Shown here piece by piece: positions 54,124 to 63,599 of a DNA stretch of 64,000 bases (position 1 is the stretch's first letter; each line of letters starts with the position of its first letter). Position numbers and translations under genes: made by a program. A model generated the notes under the pieces. The model saw nothing but the letters and a program-made list of their open reading frames with translations. It was not told where the DNA came from and did no database searches. Origin of the DNA: Henriciella sp. (GTDB lineage Bacteria > Pseudomonadota > Alphaproteobacteria > Caulobacterales > Hyphomonadaceae); NCBI RefSeq assembly GCF_029937755.1, contig NZ_JAPYPG010000001.1, forward strand, positions 868,001-932,000. The letters are read 5' to 3'.

Positions 54124-55710
54124 ATGTCCGAGCGTTTCACGATCCGCCGTGCTCTCCTGTCCGTGTCCGACAAGGAGGGCCTTGTCGAATATGCGCAGCG
54201 GCTGGCCTCTCATGGTGTTGAACTGGTGTCGACAGGCGGCACGTCGCGCACGCTCAAGGACGCCGGGCTGGACGTTCTCGATGTGGCGGATCTGACGGGG
54301 TTTCCGGAGATGATGGATGGCCGGGTCAAGACGCTGCACCCCGCGGTGCATGGCGGCCTGCTCTTCCGGCGCGATCTCGAAAGCCACCAGAAGGATGCTG
54401 AACGCCATGGCATCCAGCCGATCGATCTCGTCTACATCAACCTCTATCCGTTCGAGGCGACCGTCGCCTCGGGTGCGGATTTCGACGACTGTATCGAGAA
54501 TATCGACATTGGCGGCCCGGCCATGCTGCGCGCGGCGGCCAAGAACGGCCACTCCGTTGCTGTCTGCACGGACGCCGATGATGTCGCTGCGGTTCTGGCC
54601 GAGATGGATGACAATGATGGCTCGGTCGCCAGTGAGCACAGCCGCAAGCTCGCCGCCAAGACCTATGCACGCACAGCCGCCTATGATGCGGCGATCTCCG
54701 GCTGGTATGCCGAACAGCTGGATGAGACGGCCCCTGACTGGGTCGGCTTTGGTGGTGGGCTGGCGCAGAGCCTGCGCTATGGCGAGAATCCGCACCAGTC
54801 TGCCGCGTTTTACCGCTCCGGTGGCAAACGACCCGGTGTCGCGAATGCGCGCCAGGTGCAGGGCAAGGAACTTTCCTACAACAATATCAATGACACCGAT
54901 GCGGCCTATGAGCTGATCGGCGAACTGGGTGAGGACGCGCCAGCCGTTGCGATCATCAAGCACGCCAATCCGTGTGGCGTTGCCCTCGGCGAGAGCCCCA
55001 TCGATGCCTATCGCGAGGCGCTGTCCTGCGATCCGACGTCTGCCTTTGGCGGCATTGTCGCGCTCAACCGGATGCTGGATAGCGAGACAGCCGAGGAAAT
55101 CACCAAGATCTTCACTGAAGTCGTCATCGCGCCGGGCGCCGATGAGGGCGCGCTGGCGGTTTTCGAGAAAAAGAAGAACCTCCGCCTGCTGCTGGCCAAT
55201 GGCCTGCCGGACCCGGCTGCGAAGGGCCGCACGGTCAAGACGGTCGCCGGGGGTCTGCTGGTGCAGGACCGTGATTTCGGCCGCCTGACGAAAGATGAGC
55301 TCCGCGTCGTTACGGAGAAAGAGCCGGACGAAAGCCAGCTTGAAGACCTGCTCTTTGCCTGGCGCGTGGCCAAGCATGTGAAGTCGAACACCATCGTCTA
55401 TGCGAAGGACCGTGCCACTGTTGGCATCGGTGCCGGCCAGATGAGCCGCATCGATTCCGCCCGCATCGCCGCGCGCAAGGCAGAGGATGCCGCCGAGGCG
55501 GCCGGCTGGGACGCCCCGCGCACCAAGGGTTGCGTTGCCGCGTCCGACGCCTTCTTCCCCTTCCCGGACGGCTTGCTGCAGGCCGCCTCTGCAGGGGCGA
55601 CCGCCGTGATCCAGCCGGGCGGATCGATCCGCGATGACGAGGTGATCGCTGCCGCCAATGAGGCCGGGATTGCCATGGTCTTCACCGGCATGAGGCATTT
55701 CCGGCACTAG
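54124..55710 (+). CDS. purH: Bifunctional AICAR transformylase / IMP cyclohydrolase
   Basis: PurH catalyses the last two steps of IMP synthesis. The 528 residues are full length: an N-terminal cyclohydrolase ([24 protein letters not shown]) and a C-terminal transformylase with KHANPCG containing the catalytic Lys-His pair and ending FTGMRHFRH. With purT at the left edge it shows de novo purine genes scattered over the chromosome. A long antisense frame over this gene is a shadow. Confidence 0.97.
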   Translation: MSERFTIRRALLSVSDKEGLVEYAQRLASHGVELVSTGGTSRTLKDAGLDVLDVADLTGFPEMMDGRVKTLHPAVHGGLLFRRDLESHQKDAERHGIQPIDLVYINLYPFEATVASGADFDDCIENIDIGGPAMLRAAAKNGHSVAVCTDADDVAAVLAEMDDNDGSVASEHSRKLAAKTYARTAAYDAAISGWYAEQLDETAPDWVGFGGGLAQSLRYGENPHQSAAFYRSGGKRPGVANARQVQGKELSYNNINDTDAAYELIGELGEDAPAVAIIKHANPCGVALGESPIDAYREALSCDPTSAFGGIVALNRMLDSETAEEITKIFTEVVIAPGADEGALAVFEKKKNLRLLLANGLPDPAAKGRTVKTVAGGLLVQDRDFGRLTKDELRVVTEKEPDESQLEDLLFAWRVAKHVKSNTIVYAKDRATVGIGAGQMSRIDSARIAARKAEDAAEAAGWDAPRTKGCVAASDAFFPFPDGLLQAASAGATAVIQPGGSIRDDEVIAAANEAGIAMVFTGMRHFRH

Positions 55711-55724
55711 GACAGGACCTTGCG

Positions 55725-56168
55725 ATGACCGATACGTCCTCCCGGTTCGATGCGCACAACCAGCACTGGCTGACGGTGCGGGTCTATTATGAGGACACCG
55801 ATTTCACCGGCATGGTCTATCACGCCAACTATCTGCGTTATTTCGAGCGCGGGCGCTCTGAGTTCATGCGCGATGCGGGCGTGGCCCACCAGGCGCTGCT
55901 CGACCGTCCCGATCCTGCAGCCTTCACGCTGACCAATGTGAGTGTCGACTACAGGCGCGCGGCCCGGATCGATGACCTCTTGTCCATTCGCTCACGCTAT
56001 CTGGGCTGCCGGGGCGCGAAGGTCATCTTCCAGCAGACGGCGTTGCGCGGCGAGGATGTCATCGCCGAGGCGGACATCACCGCGGTGATGATCCATGCCG
56101 ATGGACGGCCCCGCAGGCCGATCCCCGATGTCGTCGAAATGCTGTCGGGATTTGTCTACCTGCCCTGA
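55725..56168 (+). CDS. ybgC: YbgC family acyl-CoA thioesterase
   Basis: A 147-residue hot-dog-fold thioesterase. YYEDTDFTGMVYHANYL has the catalytic Asp and conserved YHANY. It is encoded just before tolQ, as in E. coli, where it may act on CoA esters during phospholipid metabolism. It is 14 bases after purH. About 190 bases separate it from tolQ. Confidence 0.94.
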   Translation: MTDTSSRFDAHNQHWLTVRVYYEDTDFTGMVYHANYLRYFERGRSEFMRDAGVAHQALLDRPDPAAFTLTNVSVDYRRAARIDDLLSIRSRYLGCRGAKVIFQQTALRGEDVIAEADITAVMIHADGRPRRPIPDVVEMLSGFVYLP

Positions 56169-56358
56169 AACCGGGCTGTTTACTGACAAAGCGTTAACCA
56201 GATCGCGCCATTGCTGCGCGAGCTGCCATCTGCGGCAGTAGCGTCAAGTTTCCGCCCGATTCTCATTGGATATGGGGGAGGCTTGCCAGAACTGGCCCCA
56301 ACCGGCTGCGCGTAACGTCGCGGCGACAAGTTGCAGAGATACGTAAAGAGGACCTCCC

Positions 56359-57096
56359 ATGAACCTACTCGCGTTCGCGCAGGAAATCGGCGGTGGAGAA
56401 GCGCTCGATCCGGCAGCCGCTGAAGGCGGCTTTTCGATGATCGGATTGCTGCTCGAAGCTGACATCGTCGTCAAATTCGTCCTCATCGTCCTGTTTATCG
56501 CGAGTTTGTGGTCATGGTCGGTGATCATCGAGAAGCTCTTTACCGTTAGCAGTGCCCGCAAGAAGGCGCGACAGTTCGAGGATGCGTTCTGGACAGGCCG
56601 CGCCGATGACCTTGATGGCCGTCCGGGTGCCGGCAATTCCGATCCGGCCTCGCGGCTCTTCGCCTCGATCTCGCGCGAATGGAATGATGCGCGCCGCCTC
56701 GGACCGACCGATAATCCGAACGTGCTTGTGGATCGTGCCGAACGCTCTCTGCGGGCTGGTGTCGACCGGGAAGTCGGCCGTGTTTCGAAAGGGCTCGGTG
56801 TGCTGGCGACGATCGGCTCTTCCTCGCCCTTTATCGGCCTTTTCGGCACCGTCTGGGGCATCATGAATGCCTTCATCAACATCGCCGAGAAGCAGGATAC
56901 AAGCCTGACCAATGTCGCGGGGCCGATTGCCGAAGCGCTGTTTGCGACCGGTCTCGGCCTCATCGCGGCCATCCCGGCGGTCATCTTCTACAACAAGTTC
57001 ACAGGCGACCTGAACCAGTTCGCCGACCGCCTCGACACCTTCTCGCAAGACCTGCTGGTGCGCCTGTCGCGCCGCGCAACAGAGCCGGGGAGCTAG
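56359..57096 (+). CDS. tolQ: TolQ, Tol-Pal proton channel subunit
   Basis: A 245-residue inner-membrane protein with three membrane helices. [15 protein letters not shown] and [17 protein letters not shown] form helices 2-3 and are characteristic of TolQ/ExbB. With TolR it couples proton flow to outer-membrane constriction during division. RBS AGAGGA is upstream. First gene of the tol-pal unit; tolR follows after three bases. A TTAACCAG half-site is in the leader. Confidence 0.96.
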   Translation: MNLLAFAQEIGGGEALDPAAAEGGFSMIGLLLEADIVVKFVLIVLFIASLWSWSVIIEKLFTVSSARKKARQFEDAFWTGRADDLDGRPGAGNSDPASRLFASISREWNDARRLGPTDNPNVLVDRAERSLRAGVDREVGRVSKGLGVLATIGSSSPFIGLFGTVWGIMNAFINIAEKQDTSLTNVAGPIAEALFATGLGLIAAIPAVIFYNKFTGDLNQFADRLDTFSQDLLVRLSRRATEPGS

Positions 57097-57099
57097 ACC

Positions 57100-57540
57100 A
57101 TGGCCGGTTCCTGGGCATCTGGAGACAGGGGCAGCAAGCATGGCCGTCGCGGGCTTGCCGCCGAAATCAATGTCACGCCGCTGGTCGACGTCATGCTGGT
57201 GCTGCTGATCGTCTTCATGATCACCGCGCCGCTGCTGACGACCGGGGTGGAAGTGTCGCTGCCGAAGGCGTCAGCGGAGAACTTGCAGGCGCCGAAATCG
57301 CAGCCCCTGTCGGTTTCGCTCAATGCCAATGGCGAAATCTATATCCAGGACACCAAGGTGACGCCCGAAGACCTTGTCTCGACGCTCTACGCGATTGCAG
57401 GTGAGGGCTATGAGGAGCGCATCTATCTGCGGGCCGACCAGGGCGTGAACTATGGCAACGTCATGGAAGTGATGACCCGCATGCAGCGCGCCGGCTATCG
57501 CAACATCGCACTCGTGACCGATCCGAAGGTGAACCAGTAG
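57100..57540 (+). CDS. tolR: TolR
   Basis: A 146-residue protein with one membrane helix. [20 protein letters not shown] includes the Asp required for proton flow in TolR/ExbD. The periplasmic region binds peptidoglycan in E. coli. It lies between tolQ and tolA, with only 2 bases to tolA. Confidence 0.95.
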   Translation: MAGSWASGDRGSKHGRRGLAAEINVTPLVDVMLVLLIVFMITAPLLTTGVEVSLPKASAENLQAPKSQPLSVSLNANGEIYIQDTKVTPEDLVSTLYAIAGEGYEERIYLRADQGVNYGNVMEVMTRMQRAGYRNIALVTDPKVNQ

Positions 57541-57542
57541 GC

Positions 57543-58451
57543 ATGATCCGCGGACTCCCCGCCTCTCTTGTCCTGCACGCCGTCGTCATTGGCGCCGGTT
57601 ATGTCGTCTGGCCCTATGTCGGGACCAGCGCGACCGAGGAGGAATTCGTGATCGTGCCGGTGGACCTGGTCGATATTGGCGAGATGACCAATGTCGCGCC
57701 GGTCACCGAGCCGCCTGAAGAGGTCGAGCCGGAGCCTGAGGAAGAGCCCGAGCCGACCCCGCCGGAACCGGAAGAAAGCGAAGACCCGGTCGAGGAAGAG
57801 CCCGATACGCGCGATATTCCCGAGGATGACGTTGCCACGGCGTCCGATGCTGCACCGCCGGAGCCGGAGGAAGAGGACGTCGTCCCTGATCTCGAGCAGG
57901 AGCCGGAAGAAGAGCCAGAGCCCGAACCGGAGCCAGAGGAAGAGCCTGAGCCGAAAGCGCCCAATCCCCGCCAGGACGAGAGCAATGCGCTTGACGATTT
58001 CCTCAGCGATGCCGAATCCACCTTCGAGAGCGAGCGCGAGACCAAACGCGCCGCCCAGCCACCGAAACAGCCCGAACGTGAGCTGCTCAAGGAGACCCCT
58101 CCGGCCCAGGAGCCGCGCAAGGGCGCTGGCGAGCGCTCATCCAATACGGTGCGGATCGAGCAGCTGCTCTACAACCAGATATATCCCTGCTGGGACGGCG
58201 TTGCCGACCAGCCCAAGCCCGAGCGGCTGAATGTCAGCATGCGGGCTGAACTCGATGCCGAGGGAAACCTTGTCGATATCGAACTTATCCGCCCGTCACG
58301 CGCCCCGATCGGCGACCGCTCCATGTCGCTTGCCATCGAGCGGGCCCTGCGGGCTGTGCGCAAATGCCAGCCTTACCGGCTGCCGCGTGACGATTACGAA
58401 CTCTGGAAAACCGCGAACATTAATCTTGGTCCGGCGTTTACGGACGAATAG
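57543..58451 (+). CDS. tolA: TolA-like energy transducer with Pro/Glu-rich linker
   Basis: A 302-residue protein anchored by one N-terminal helix (LVLHAVVIGAGYVVWPYV). Residues about 55-150 are an acidic Pro/Glu repeat (PEPEEEPEPTPPEPEE) in place of the long Ala/Lys helix of E. coli TolA. The end (NQIYPCWDGVADQP; VRKCQPYRLP) is a TonB/TolA-like domain with two Cys likely forming a disulfide. Position between tolR and tolB supports TolA; sequence alone might read as TonB. Confidence 0.88.
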   Translation: MIRGLPASLVLHAVVIGAGYVVWPYVGTSATEEEFVIVPVDLVDIGEMTNVAPVTEPPEEVEPEPEEEPEPTPPEPEESEDPVEEEPDTRDIPEDDVATASDAAPPEPEEEDVVPDLEQEPEEEPEPEPEPEEEPEPKAPNPRQDESNALDDFLSDAESTFESERETKRAAQPPKQPERELLKETPPAQEPRKGAGERSSNTVRIEQLLYNQIYPCWDGVADQPKPERLNVSMRAELDAEGNLVDIELIRPSRAPIGDRSMSLAIERALRAVRKCQPYRLPRDDYELWKTANINLGPAFTDE

Positions 58452-58475
58452 ACCTGAACAGGCGAGGAGCCATCA

Positions 58476-59837
58476 ATGCTGAACAAACTAGTCGCCAGCC
58501 TCCTGATCGGACTTGCCATGCTTGTCCCTGCAGCCTTTGCACAGGTGACGGTGAACATTTCCGAAGGCGTGCTGAAACCGACGCCAATTGCCGTGCCCAC
58601 TTTCCAGGCGTCCAGCGGGGCCGATCCGCAGATGGCGGCCGAGATTTCGGAAGTGGTCCGCAATGACCTTGTCTCCACGGGCCTGTTCACGATCACGCCG
58701 GAAAGCGCGCACATCCAGCGCGATCTCTCCCTCAATAACCAGCCGCGCTTTGCCGACTGGAAGATCATCCAGACCGATGCCCTGGTCGTGGGCCAGGTCG
58801 ATATGGTCGAGGTTGAGGGCGTCCAGTTCATCCGCGCGTCGGTGCGTCTCTGGGACGTCTATGGCGAGGAAGTCATGCGTCTTGAGGGCCAGGCCGGCCG
58901 CCGGTTTACCGCAAAGCCTGAAGACTGGCGTCGCATCGCGCACAAGATCGCCGATACGATCTATTCGCGCCTGACCGGCGAAGACCCGTATTTCGACACG
59001 CGTATCGTCTACATCGCCGAAACCGGCCCGAAGGATGCCCGCGTGAAGCGCCTTGCCATCATGGATTCCGATGGCGCCAACGTGAAATACCTCACCTCCG
59101 GCACCTTCCAGGTGCTGACGCCGCGCTTTTCGCCGTCGAATCAGCAGATCACCTACATGTCGTTCGAGAATAACCGCCCGCGGGTCTATCTCTTCGATAT
59201 CCAGAATGGCCGTCAGGAAGTTCTCGGCGATTTCGAGAACATGACCTTTGCGCCGCGTTTCTCGCGGGATGGCGATTCAGTGCTCCTGACCCAGGCCATT
59301 GCCGGTAATTCGGACGTCTATATCCGGAACCTCGTGACCCAGCGTACGCGCCGCCTGACCGATCACCCGGCCATCGACACGTCGCCGTCCATGTCGCCCG
59401 ATGGTGAGCAGATCGTGTTCAACTCCGACCGCGGCGGCAGCCCGCAGCTCTACATCATGAACACCGATGGCTCGCCGCTGACCTGTCCGTCGGGCGGGCG
59501 CGACACGGCTTGCCGCATCACCTTCGGTTCGGGCAGCTATTCCACGCCGGTCTGGTCGCCGCGCGGTGACCTGATCGCCTTCACCAAGCAGTCGCGTGGC
59601 CGGTTCCATATCGGTGTCATCGGCATTGACGGGAAAGGCGAGCGGATCCTGACGGAATCCTATCTCGATGAAGGTCCGGAATGGTCGCCGAACGGCCGGG
59701 TCATTACCTTCTTCCGGGAGCAGGCGCCTGGCGCCGGGCCCAAGCTCTGGTCAGTCGACCTGACGGGCAAGAATCTTCGCCGCATTCCGACCCCTACGGA
59801 TGCATCTGACCCGGCCTGGTCGCCGCTTTTGAATTAA
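58476..59837 (+). CDS. tolB: TolB
   Basis: A 453-residue periplasmic protein with signal peptide (cut after AFA), an N-terminal domain (PIAVPTFQASSGADPQMAAE) and a six-bladed beta-propeller with repeated D-G-x-x-I/L-x-F blocks. It cycles between Pal and the Tol complex. RBS AGGAG precedes the ATG. Confidence 0.96.
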   Translation: MLNKLVASLLIGLAMLVPAAFAQVTVNISEGVLKPTPIAVPTFQASSGADPQMAAEISEVVRNDLVSTGLFTITPESAHIQRDLSLNNQPRFADWKIIQTDALVVGQVDMVEVEGVQFIRASVRLWDVYGEEVMRLEGQAGRRFTAKPEDWRRIAHKIADTIYSRLTGEDPYFDTRIVYIAETGPKDARVKRLAIMDSDGANVKYLTSGTFQVLTPRFSPSNQQITYMSFENNRPRVYLFDIQNGRQEVLGDFENMTFAPRFSRDGDSVLLTQAIAGNSDVYIRNLVTQRTRRLTDHPAIDTSPSMSPDGEQIVFNSDRGGSPQLYIMNTDGSPLTCPSGGRDTACRITFGSGSYSTPVWSPRGDLIAFTKQSRGRFHIGVIGIDGKGERILTESYLDEGPEWSPNGRVITFFREQAPGAGPKLWSVDLTGKNLRRIPTPTDASDPAWSPLLN

Positions 59838-59972
59838 ACCTTGCGGCCTCGCCCCCATAGTGGTGAAAATGTCACGTCTATCTGTAAAGGCACCAAGCGG
59901 CCCCACAGCCACGAAGTTGACAAATTCAGCAGCTAACTGCGCTCGCTGAACGACCATAGCAAGGAGTATTCA

Positions 59973-60527
59973 ATGCGTCGTATTGCTCTTACCTCATCCG
60001 CAATAGCGCTCTTCCTGGGCGCCGCTGCGTGTTCTTCCACGCCGGAACCGGAACCAACTGAAGCGGCGACGCCGGTTCAAACCACCACGCAGACCGAGCC
60101 GGTCCGCGAATCCGACATCGAAGAGCCCAAGCGCGTCGTCGATGCTGGCCCCGCCGCCGGTTCGATCGAAGACTTCACCGTCAATGTCGGTGACCGCGTC
60201 TATTTCGACCTCGACCAGTCGGGGCTCGACCCGGACGATCAGGAAATCCTCCAGCGTCAGGCGGCCTGGCTGGAATCCTATCCGGGCGTGCGCATTCTTG
60301 TTGCAGGCAACTGCGATGAGCGTGGCACCCGTGAGTACAACCTCGCCCTTGGTGAGCGCCGTGCCAACACGGTCAAGCAATACCTCGTCAGCCTAGGCGT
60401 TGACCCGGCCCGCATCGAGACCGTCTCCTACGGCAAGGAACGCCCGATCGCGACCGAGTCCAATCAGGCAGCCTGGGCCCTGAACCGTAACGGTTTCACC
60501 CAGATCCTGTCCGGCGCGTCGAGCTAG
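59973..60527 (+). CDS. pal: Pal, peptidoglycan-associated lipoprotein
   Basis: A 184-residue outer-membrane lipoprotein; the lipobox is FLGAAAC. Its OmpA-like domain contains YFDLDQSGLDPDDQ and GNCDERGTREYNLALGERRA, with Asp and Arg residues that bind meso-DAP. 135 bases separate it from tolB. A terminator follows. Confidence 0.96.
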   Translation: MRRIALTSSAIALFLGAAACSSTPEPEPTEAATPVQTTTQTEPVRESDIEEPKRVVDAGPAAGSIEDFTVNVGDRVYFDLDQSGLDPDDQEILQRQAAWLESYPGVRILVAGNCDERGTREYNLALGERRANTVKQYLVSLGVDPARIETVSYGKERPIATESNQAAWALNRNGFTQILSGASS

Positions 60528-60552
60528 GACATTCTGTCTACTGTAATGATCA

Positions 60553-60584
60553 AGCCGGGTGCCACATTTTGGCCCCGGCTTTTT
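60553..60584 (+). terminator. Terminator after pal
   Basis: AGCCGGG-T-GCCA pairs with TGGC-CCCGGCT around CATTT, then a T-run. It may lower expression of the following cpoB-tilS part. Confidence 0.8.
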
Positions 60585-60630
60585 CGTATGACCTGAAATC
60601 CGAATTCTAAGACCTTGGAGGCTTCCTGAT

Positions 60631-61578
60631 ATGGTGCGTTTGGCGACGATCGCGTGTCTGGCGGCATTCTGTGTTTGTGTCTCCCCTGTCGCAGACGCGC
60701 AGAAAGCGCCTATCCAACAAGGGGTGACCAGTGGTGACCTCGCCCAGCAACTGGCCGATACCCGCCGCCAGAGTGCGCAGCTGAACCTTGAAGTCGACCG
60801 GCTTCAGAGCGAAGTCGCGGAACTGAACGGCAAGGTCGAGACGCTGGAATTCCTGCTCTCGCAGTCGCGCGACGAGATGAACCGGATGCAGGAAGACGAT
60901 TCCCGGATCGGGTCTGCCATCGAGGCCCTCGATACAGAGAATGAGCGCCTGACCACCCGCGTGCAGCAACTCGAAGACAAGCTGGAATCGGCGCTGGCCA
61001 TGATGTCTTCTGGCGAAGGTGAGCTTGAGGGTGAAACAACTGGCCGGGAAAGCGAAACGCAAACCGCCGATGCGGGCGGTGCATCTGAACCACGGGTCGT
61101 GACCCAGTCCACGCCCGGCGCTGGAGACGGTAATGTAAATCCGAACCAGCCCGGCTCGCTGGGCACGCTTCGCGCCAGCGACCTTCCCGGTGAAGCTGGT
61201 CCGCTCTTCGCGGAAGCGAATTCGAAGCTTCTGAAGTTCGAATATGAGGAGGCCGAGCAGGCCTTCCGCGCCTTCCTGCAGGAGTTCGGTGACGACCCAC
61301 AGGCGGCCGAGGCGCAATACTGGCTGGCCGAAACGCTCTACCAGCAGGAAGCCTATGCCGAGGCTGGCAAGGCTTACACCCAGATGATCCGGCAGTATCC
61401 AGATAACCGCCGCGCGCCGGATGCGCTGTGGAAGATGGCACGCAGCATGCGCCGCATCGGCGACACCGATAAAGCCTGTAATGCCCTGAACATCCTGCCG
61501 AAGCAGTATCCGGACATGTCGTCCTATACGAAAAAGATGGCCGACCTTGAGCGCGCCAAGGCAGATTGCGACGGCTAG
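60631..61578 (+). CDS. cpoB: CpoB/YbgF, cell-division coordinator
   Basis: A 315-residue periplasmic protein. After a signal peptide (cut near ADA) it has an N-terminal coiled coil (QSAQLNLEVDRLQSEVAELN to about 125), a low-complexity linker and TPR repeats in the last 120 residues (LFAEANSKLLKFEYEEAEQA). CpoB links Tol with PBP1B in E. coli. It follows pal and overlaps tilS by 13 bases. Confidence 0.94.
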   Translation: MVRLATIACLAAFCVCVSPVADAQKAPIQQGVTSGDLAQQLADTRRQSAQLNLEVDRLQSEVAELNGKVETLEFLLSQSRDEMNRMQEDDSRIGSAIEALDTENERLTTRVQQLEDKLESALAMMSSGEGELEGETTGRESETQTADAGGASEPRVVTQSTPGAGDGNVNPNQPGSLGTLRASDLPGEAGPLFAEANSKLLKFEYEEAEQAFRAFLQEFGDDPQAAEAQYWLAETLYQQEAYAEAGKAYTQMIRQYPDNRRAPDALWKMARSMRRIGDTDKACNALNILPKQYPDMSSYTKKMADLERAKADCDG

Positions 61579-62780
61579 ACACCCATATTGCGGGCTTGAT
61601 TGACCGGATGGCGGCAGGGACAGATGGCCCTGTCGCCATTGCCGTTTCCGGGGGCAGCGATTCCCTCTCCCTTATGCATTTCGCTAGCCGTTGGTCGCGC
61701 CAGGCCGGACGCGAGTTGTTGGTCCTGACGGTCGATCATGGCCTGCGGGCGGAAGCGCGCGGGGAAGCCGATTGGGTGGCCGGGAAGGCGATCGCGCTCG
61801 GCCATTCATCGCAGGTGCTTCGCTGGGACCCGGACAAGCGCAGCCAGGATGCTGCCCGCCGGGCCCGTCATGGCCTTTTGGCGAAGGCGGCGCGCGAGGC
61901 TGGCGCTGAATGCCTGCTGCTCGGTCATACGCGCAGCGATGTCGAAGAGACGCTGCTGATGCGGCTGTCTCGACCCACGGCGCTCATGGCTGCTGTTGGC
62001 CCGCAGCCGGTTTCTGTCTCACCCGTCTGGCCAGAGGGGCGTGGCTTGCTTCTCGGCCGGCCGCTGATCGCGACCTCGCGCGTGCGTCTGAGGGCGCAGC
62101 TCAGCGAGGAGGGCGAGAACTGGGTCGAGGATCCGAGCAATGAGTCCGACGCTTATGAACGTGTCCGCATTCGCAAGCTGATCGGGCAGATAGACGCGGC
62201 GCGGCTGAGCCGGATCACGCATGAGGCAATGCGGCTCCGCGCGACTGAGGATGCCGCGCTGGCGGAAATGGCCGAGGCGAGGGTTGGGGTCGATCCGTCA
62301 GGTCTTGTCGAGGTGGATGTCAGGGCCTTGCCTGAGACGCCGCGGCTTTGTGTGCGCTTCCTGTCGCTCCTGCTTCAGCTCGGCGCGGGTACAGACCGGA
62401 CGGTGCCGCCAGCGCCGCTTCAGGAGGTGCTGGACGATATCCGCGCGGGCGGGCCGGACAGCCGTCTGACGCTGGGCGGAAGCTGGCTCCAGCGCAGGGG
62501 TGACAGGCTGCTTGTGGGGCGGGACCCCGGAGAAACCCGAGCGATCTGGCAGGACGGTGTCTGGGATGGGCGTTATGGGGCCGGTGACTGCGAGACGGCG
62601 CCCGAAGACGTGCCCTTCCTTGTCCGCCACGCTGTGCCGGATGCGCCGTGGCGGGAGATTATCTCTGAAAGGCTGACGCTCTGGATCAGGGCGCTGCGCC
62701 TCGGCGCACAGCTTGGCGCTGAGCTCGCCGGTCTCAGCGACACGATCCCCGTAAACGCGTCTACCACACACCCCGGCTGA
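61566..62780 (+). CDS. tilS: tRNA(Ile)-lysidine synthase
   Basis: TilS puts lysine on C34 of the CAU tRNA-Ile. The 404-residue protein begins with a PP-loop, SGGSDSLSLMHFASR, and LLGHTRSDVEETLLMRL is well conserved. The annotated TTG overlaps cpoB; the ATG at 61608 would still keep the PP-loop. The C-terminal substrate domain is shorter than in E. coli. It usually precedes ftsH in Alphaproteobacteria; here the next gene is convergent and overlaps its end by 20 bases. Confidence 0.88.
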   Translation: MRRLDTHIAGLIDRMAAGTDGPVAIAVSGGSDSLSLMHFASRWSRQAGRELLVLTVDHGLRAEARGEADWVAGKAIALGHSSQVLRWDPDKRSQDAARRARHGLLAKAAREAGAECLLLGHTRSDVEETLLMRLSRPTALMAAVGPQPVSVSPVWPEGRGLLLGRPLIATSRVRLRAQLSEEGENWVEDPSNESDAYERVRIRKLIGQIDAARLSRITHEAMRLRATEDAALAEMAEARVGVDPSGLVEVDVRALPETPRLCVRFLSLLLQLGAGTDRTVPPAPLQEVLDDIRAGGPDSRLTLGGSWLQRRGDRLLVGRDPGETRAIWQDGVWDGRYGAGDCETAPEDVPFLVRHAVPDAPWREIISERLTLWIRALRLGAQLGAELAGLSDTIPVNASTTHPG

Positions 62781-63531
62781 GGCCGGCCCAGACATAGCCG
62801 CCGAGTGTCGGGGCGAACCACTGATTCGAGGGCAGGTTGACGTGGACCGGGCTGAGCGTTCCGGCAAGCGCGTCTTCCATGGCCTCGATGACAATGCCGC
62901 GGCTGCCGGCGGCAAGGCGCCAGAGATAGGTGTGGAAGTTGTCACCGGGTTTCGGCTCAAGACGGGACTGGTAGAGGATGCCGCCCGTATCGACGCCCTC
63001 ATCCACGAGATGGACGGTTGCGCCGAAATGCTCCGGTTCGCCATTGGCCAGTGCGAAATAACCGCCGAACATGCCGCGATAGGCCGGGTTGATACCGGAA
63101 TGGTAATTGATGAAAGGCGCGTCCACGCTGGCAAGGGTGTTCTTGCCGATCATCCGGGTAGAGACGACGAAGATGGCCTTGGGCTGGAGTTTCTCGAGGG
63201 CGGCGCGGCAGGCATCGGAATTGACGGACGGGACATTGATGATGTTGGCGTCCGCAAGGGCGTCCGGCTTCAGGCCTTCGCTCTCGATCATTTCACGGAT
63301 GACACGCTCGGTGCCGCGTTTGGTGAGCTTCATCGGCAGGCGCGCCGCCTGCATGCTGGCGACCTTGAGCGGGCCGAGCATTTTCATCCGGCGGCGCCAC
63401 AGCCTTGAGGCGGGTTCACCTTCTTCCAGGATGACGGGGAAGTCGCCAAAGCGCTCGCGAAGCGCATTGATCATGATCCAGCTGTGCGGCCCACCGGCCG
63501 TGAGCGCAACGATCTGGTTGGATGTCGACAT
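62761..63531 (-). CDS. Formyltransferase family protein
   Basis: A 256-residue protein with a formyl_trans_N fold. INYHSGINPAYRGMFGGYFA and HLVDEGVDTGGILYQ contain the Asn-His-Asp catalytic set of PurN/Fmt/ArnA-like formyltransferases. The N-terminus differs from both Fmt and PurN, and it is too divergent for a substrate call; an amino sugar is possible. ATG at 63531 (GGGAG upstream). It lies between tilS and glmM on the minus strand. Confidence 0.82.
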   Translation of the reverse strand: MSTSNQIVALTAGGPHSWIMINALRERFGDFPVILEEGEPASRLWRRRMKMLGPLKVASMQAARLPMKLTKRGTERVIREMIESEGLKPDALADANIINVPSVNSDACRAALEKLQPKAIFVVSTRMIGKNTLASVDAPFINYHSGINPAYRGMFGGYFALANGEPEHFGATVHLVDEGVDTGGILYQSRLEPKPGDNFHTYLWRLAAGSRGIVIEAMEDALAGTLSPVHVNLPSNQWFAPTLGGYVWAGLSRGVW

Positions 63532-63599
63532 GGAACGGGTGCTCCCAAACTGGTTCAGTCTGGGAAATCCCATGCAATTCGCGTGCTAGGCGAGTTGCG

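Noticed and set aside
54094-55707. Long open frame on the minus strand over purH
   Set aside because: Antisense shadow of purH; no family match, and purH motifs are complete.
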